The notes below the pieces were generated by a model. The model saw only the letters and a list, made by a program, of their open reading frames with translations. It searched no databases and was not told the origin of the DNA. Of a DNA stretch of 64,000 bases, positions 62,767-64,000 are shown piece by piece. The DNA comes from Fodinibius salinus (GTDB lineage: Bacteria; Bacteroidota; Rhodothermia; Balneolales; Balneolaceae): positions 248,001 through 312,000 of the forward strand of contig NZ_VNHY01000004.1 of assembly GCF_008124865.1 (NCBI RefSeq), read 5' to 3'. The translations under genes and the position numbers were made by a program. Positions within the stretch are counted from its first letter, which is position 1. Every line of letters starts with the position of its first letter.

Positions 62767-64000
62767 CTAATCATTTTTGCCAATCACATATGTAGGTGGT
62801 ATAACGCCTTTTAAGTGCTTCACAAAATAATCCCAGCGCTTATTCATAAAATAGTTACGGGCATATCCAAAACCATGGCCCACATTGGGAATCATCAACA
62901 TATCAAAATCTTTGTTGGCCCGGATAAGCGCCTCGGCTACCAAGAGTGTATTCGTAGGAGGCACATTGTCATCCATCAGACCGTGGGCAATTAACAGTTC
63001 CCCTTCCAGGTTTTCGGCCAGCAGCTGATTGGCCTGCTTGTCATAATTATCACCCTGGGCAAAACGCTCCAACTCTTTCTTGTTAAGACCTTTTTTCTCT
63101 TTGAGCAGCCCATGCCACTTTTCACCCCAGTCGGCCTCATAATTCCGATTATCGTGATTACCGGCCCCTGAAACAGCTACCTTGTAGAAGTCGGGATATT
63201 CGAGAATGGCCCGAGTAGAAGCAAAGCCACCGCCGGAATGTCCCCATATTCCCACCTGGGTGGTATCCATCCAAGAATGGCGATCTGCCAACTGCCTGAT
63301 CGTAGCAATCTGATCAGGTAGGCCATTATCACCCATATCGCCATAATAGGCATCATGAAATGACTTTGACCGACCAGGCGTACCCATGGCATCTACTTCC
63401 ACAACAATAAATCCAAGCTCCGCCACCGCTTGTTTATCAGACCGAGACGGCATAAAGGAACGGCTACCTACACTACCCGATTGCGGACCGGGATATAAGT
63501 AGTTCAATACGGGATATGATTTGTCGGAATCAAAATTGGAGGGCTTATACATCAGGCCATACAAGTCTGTTTCTCCGTCCCGCGCTTTCACCTTGAACTG
63601 TTCAGGAGCTACCCAACCACTGTCTTTAAGTTCACTGATATCTGCCTTCTCCAACGTCATCACTTTTTCGCCATCCCTGTTTCTGACCACTGTCACCGGC
63701 GGCCTTTCGGGTGTGGAATAACTATCCGTAAAATAATCTTTCGACTTTGACCAGTTTATTCGATGATGCTTTTGCTGGGGCGTCAATTTTTGCAAATCCG
63801 ACCCATCCATGTTGATCTTATATAAGTAGTGATAGTAGGGATTCCCTTTCGCACGGTTGGATCCGGTAAAATAAACCGTCCGTTCTTCTTCATCTATATG
63901 CTGCAGATCCAATACGCGCCAGTTACCTTTCGTAATTTGATGCTCCAGCTCCCCAGTATTCAGATCATAAAGGTACAGATGCCCCCAATTATCACGCTCC
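62767..64000 (-). CDS. Dipeptidyl peptidase IV-type serine peptidase (5' end beyond window)
   Basis: The frame is open to the window edge: 411 codons and no start yet, reading GHLYLYDLNTGELEHQ at its visible beginning. It holds the end of the beta-propeller (YFTGSNRAKGNPYYHYLYKI) and the S9 hydrolase domain: GPQSGSVGSRSFM, catalytic Ser in GIWGHSGGGFAST, Asp in HGLMDDNVPP, His in NVGHGFGYAR. S9B/DPP-IV enzymes remove dipeptides after proline or alanine from peptide N-termini; the missing part should contain the propeller and signal peptide. Confidence 0.93.
   Translation of the reverse strand, partial: ERDNWGHLYLYDLNTGELEHQITKGNWRVLDLQHIDEEERTVYFTGSNRAKGNPYYHYLYKINMDGSDLQKLTPQQKHHRINWSKSKDYFTDSYSTPERPPVTVVRNRDGEKVMTLEKADISELKDSGWVAPEQFKVKARDGETDLYGLMYKPSNFDSDKSYPVLNYLYPGPQSGSVGSRSFMPSRSDKQAVAELGFIVVEVDAMGTPGRSKSFHDAYYGDMGDNGLPDQIATIRQLADRHSWMDTTQVGIWGHSGGGFASTRAILEYPDFYKVAVSGAGNHDNRNYEADWGEKWHGLLKEKKGLNKKELERFAQGDNYDKQANQLLAENLEGELLIAHGLMDDNVPPTNTLLVAEALIRANKDFDMLMIPNVGHGFGYARNYFMNKRWDYFVKHLKGVIPPTYVIGKND

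Overview
The window looks like chromosomal DNA from a moderately AT-rich member of the Balneolota/Bacteroidota side of the tree (Balneolaceae-like; inferred from gene content, no database search was possible). Pointers: TonB-dependent receptors with an N-terminal carboxypeptidase-regulatory-like domain, an AraC regulator carrying a heavy-metal domain, secreted DUF5117-type metalloprotease, M1 and S9 peptidases, DUF3127 and WbqC proteins, mostly absent Shine-Dalgarno sequences, and a Bacteroidota-type -7 element (TATATTTG) before the only tRNA gene. No phage, CRISPR array, rRNA or intact insertion sequence is visible.

Layout. 1-6641 (minus): a copper-resistance operon: HMA-AraC regulator, CopA P-type ATPase, small Cys/His membrane protein, multicopper oxidase, CopB and a Met-rich exported protein cut by the window edge. 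6701-10286: class I ribonucleotide reductase nrdA-nrdB, where the beta subunit has Phe at the radical-Tyr position and Glu as first metal ligand. 10437-13412: a palindromic MITE-like element, then cobalamin-independent metE behind a cobalamin riboswitch. 13552-21588 (mainly plus): metal-uptake block with two TonB-dependent receptors, a PepSY membrane protein, a periplasmic thioredoxin, a lipoprotein MsrB and a DtxR/MntR-type repressor; 19-bp inverted-repeat boxes precede the first receptor. 21702-30351: thioredoxin pseudogene, SpoIIE-type phosphatase, TANGO2/NRDE protein, NhaC antiporter, a lipoprotein, gltX. 30751-38881: WbqC protein, class V aminotransferase, a 40-residue membrane peptide with an SSS symporter, CorC remnant, large metalloprotease, phospholipid methyltransferase-like protein, small membrane protein, HPt protein. 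39397-43340: glmS, a GlmU-like nucleotidyltransferase, a cold-shock protein and tRNA-Leu(CAG). 43367-56490: amino-acid permease with USP tail, APH/AAA kinase, prolyl oligopeptidase, DUF3127, DUF805, NlpC/P60, pdxJ, era, M1 peptidase, PAS-histidine kinase. 56575-61995: methionine/threonine operon metY-metX-thrA behind a Met/Cys-rich leader peptide with attenuator and then a SAM-I riboswitch. 62074-64000: beta carbonic anhydrase and a truncated DPP-IV-type peptidase.

How it fits together. Methionine synthesis is wired three ways: B12 probably turns off metE, SAM turns off metY-metX-thrA, and a possible translational attenuator upstream of the SAM-I riboswitch would add sensing of charged Met-tRNA (or Cys-tRNA). 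That double control is the most interesting unexplained structure here. Other notable signals are two 10-bp direct repeats exactly 21 bp apart in front of the copper ATPase beside a metal-sensing AraC regulator, inverted-repeat boxes near a DtxR-family gene, the tyrosine-less ribonucleotide reductase beta subunit, and two recently broken genes.
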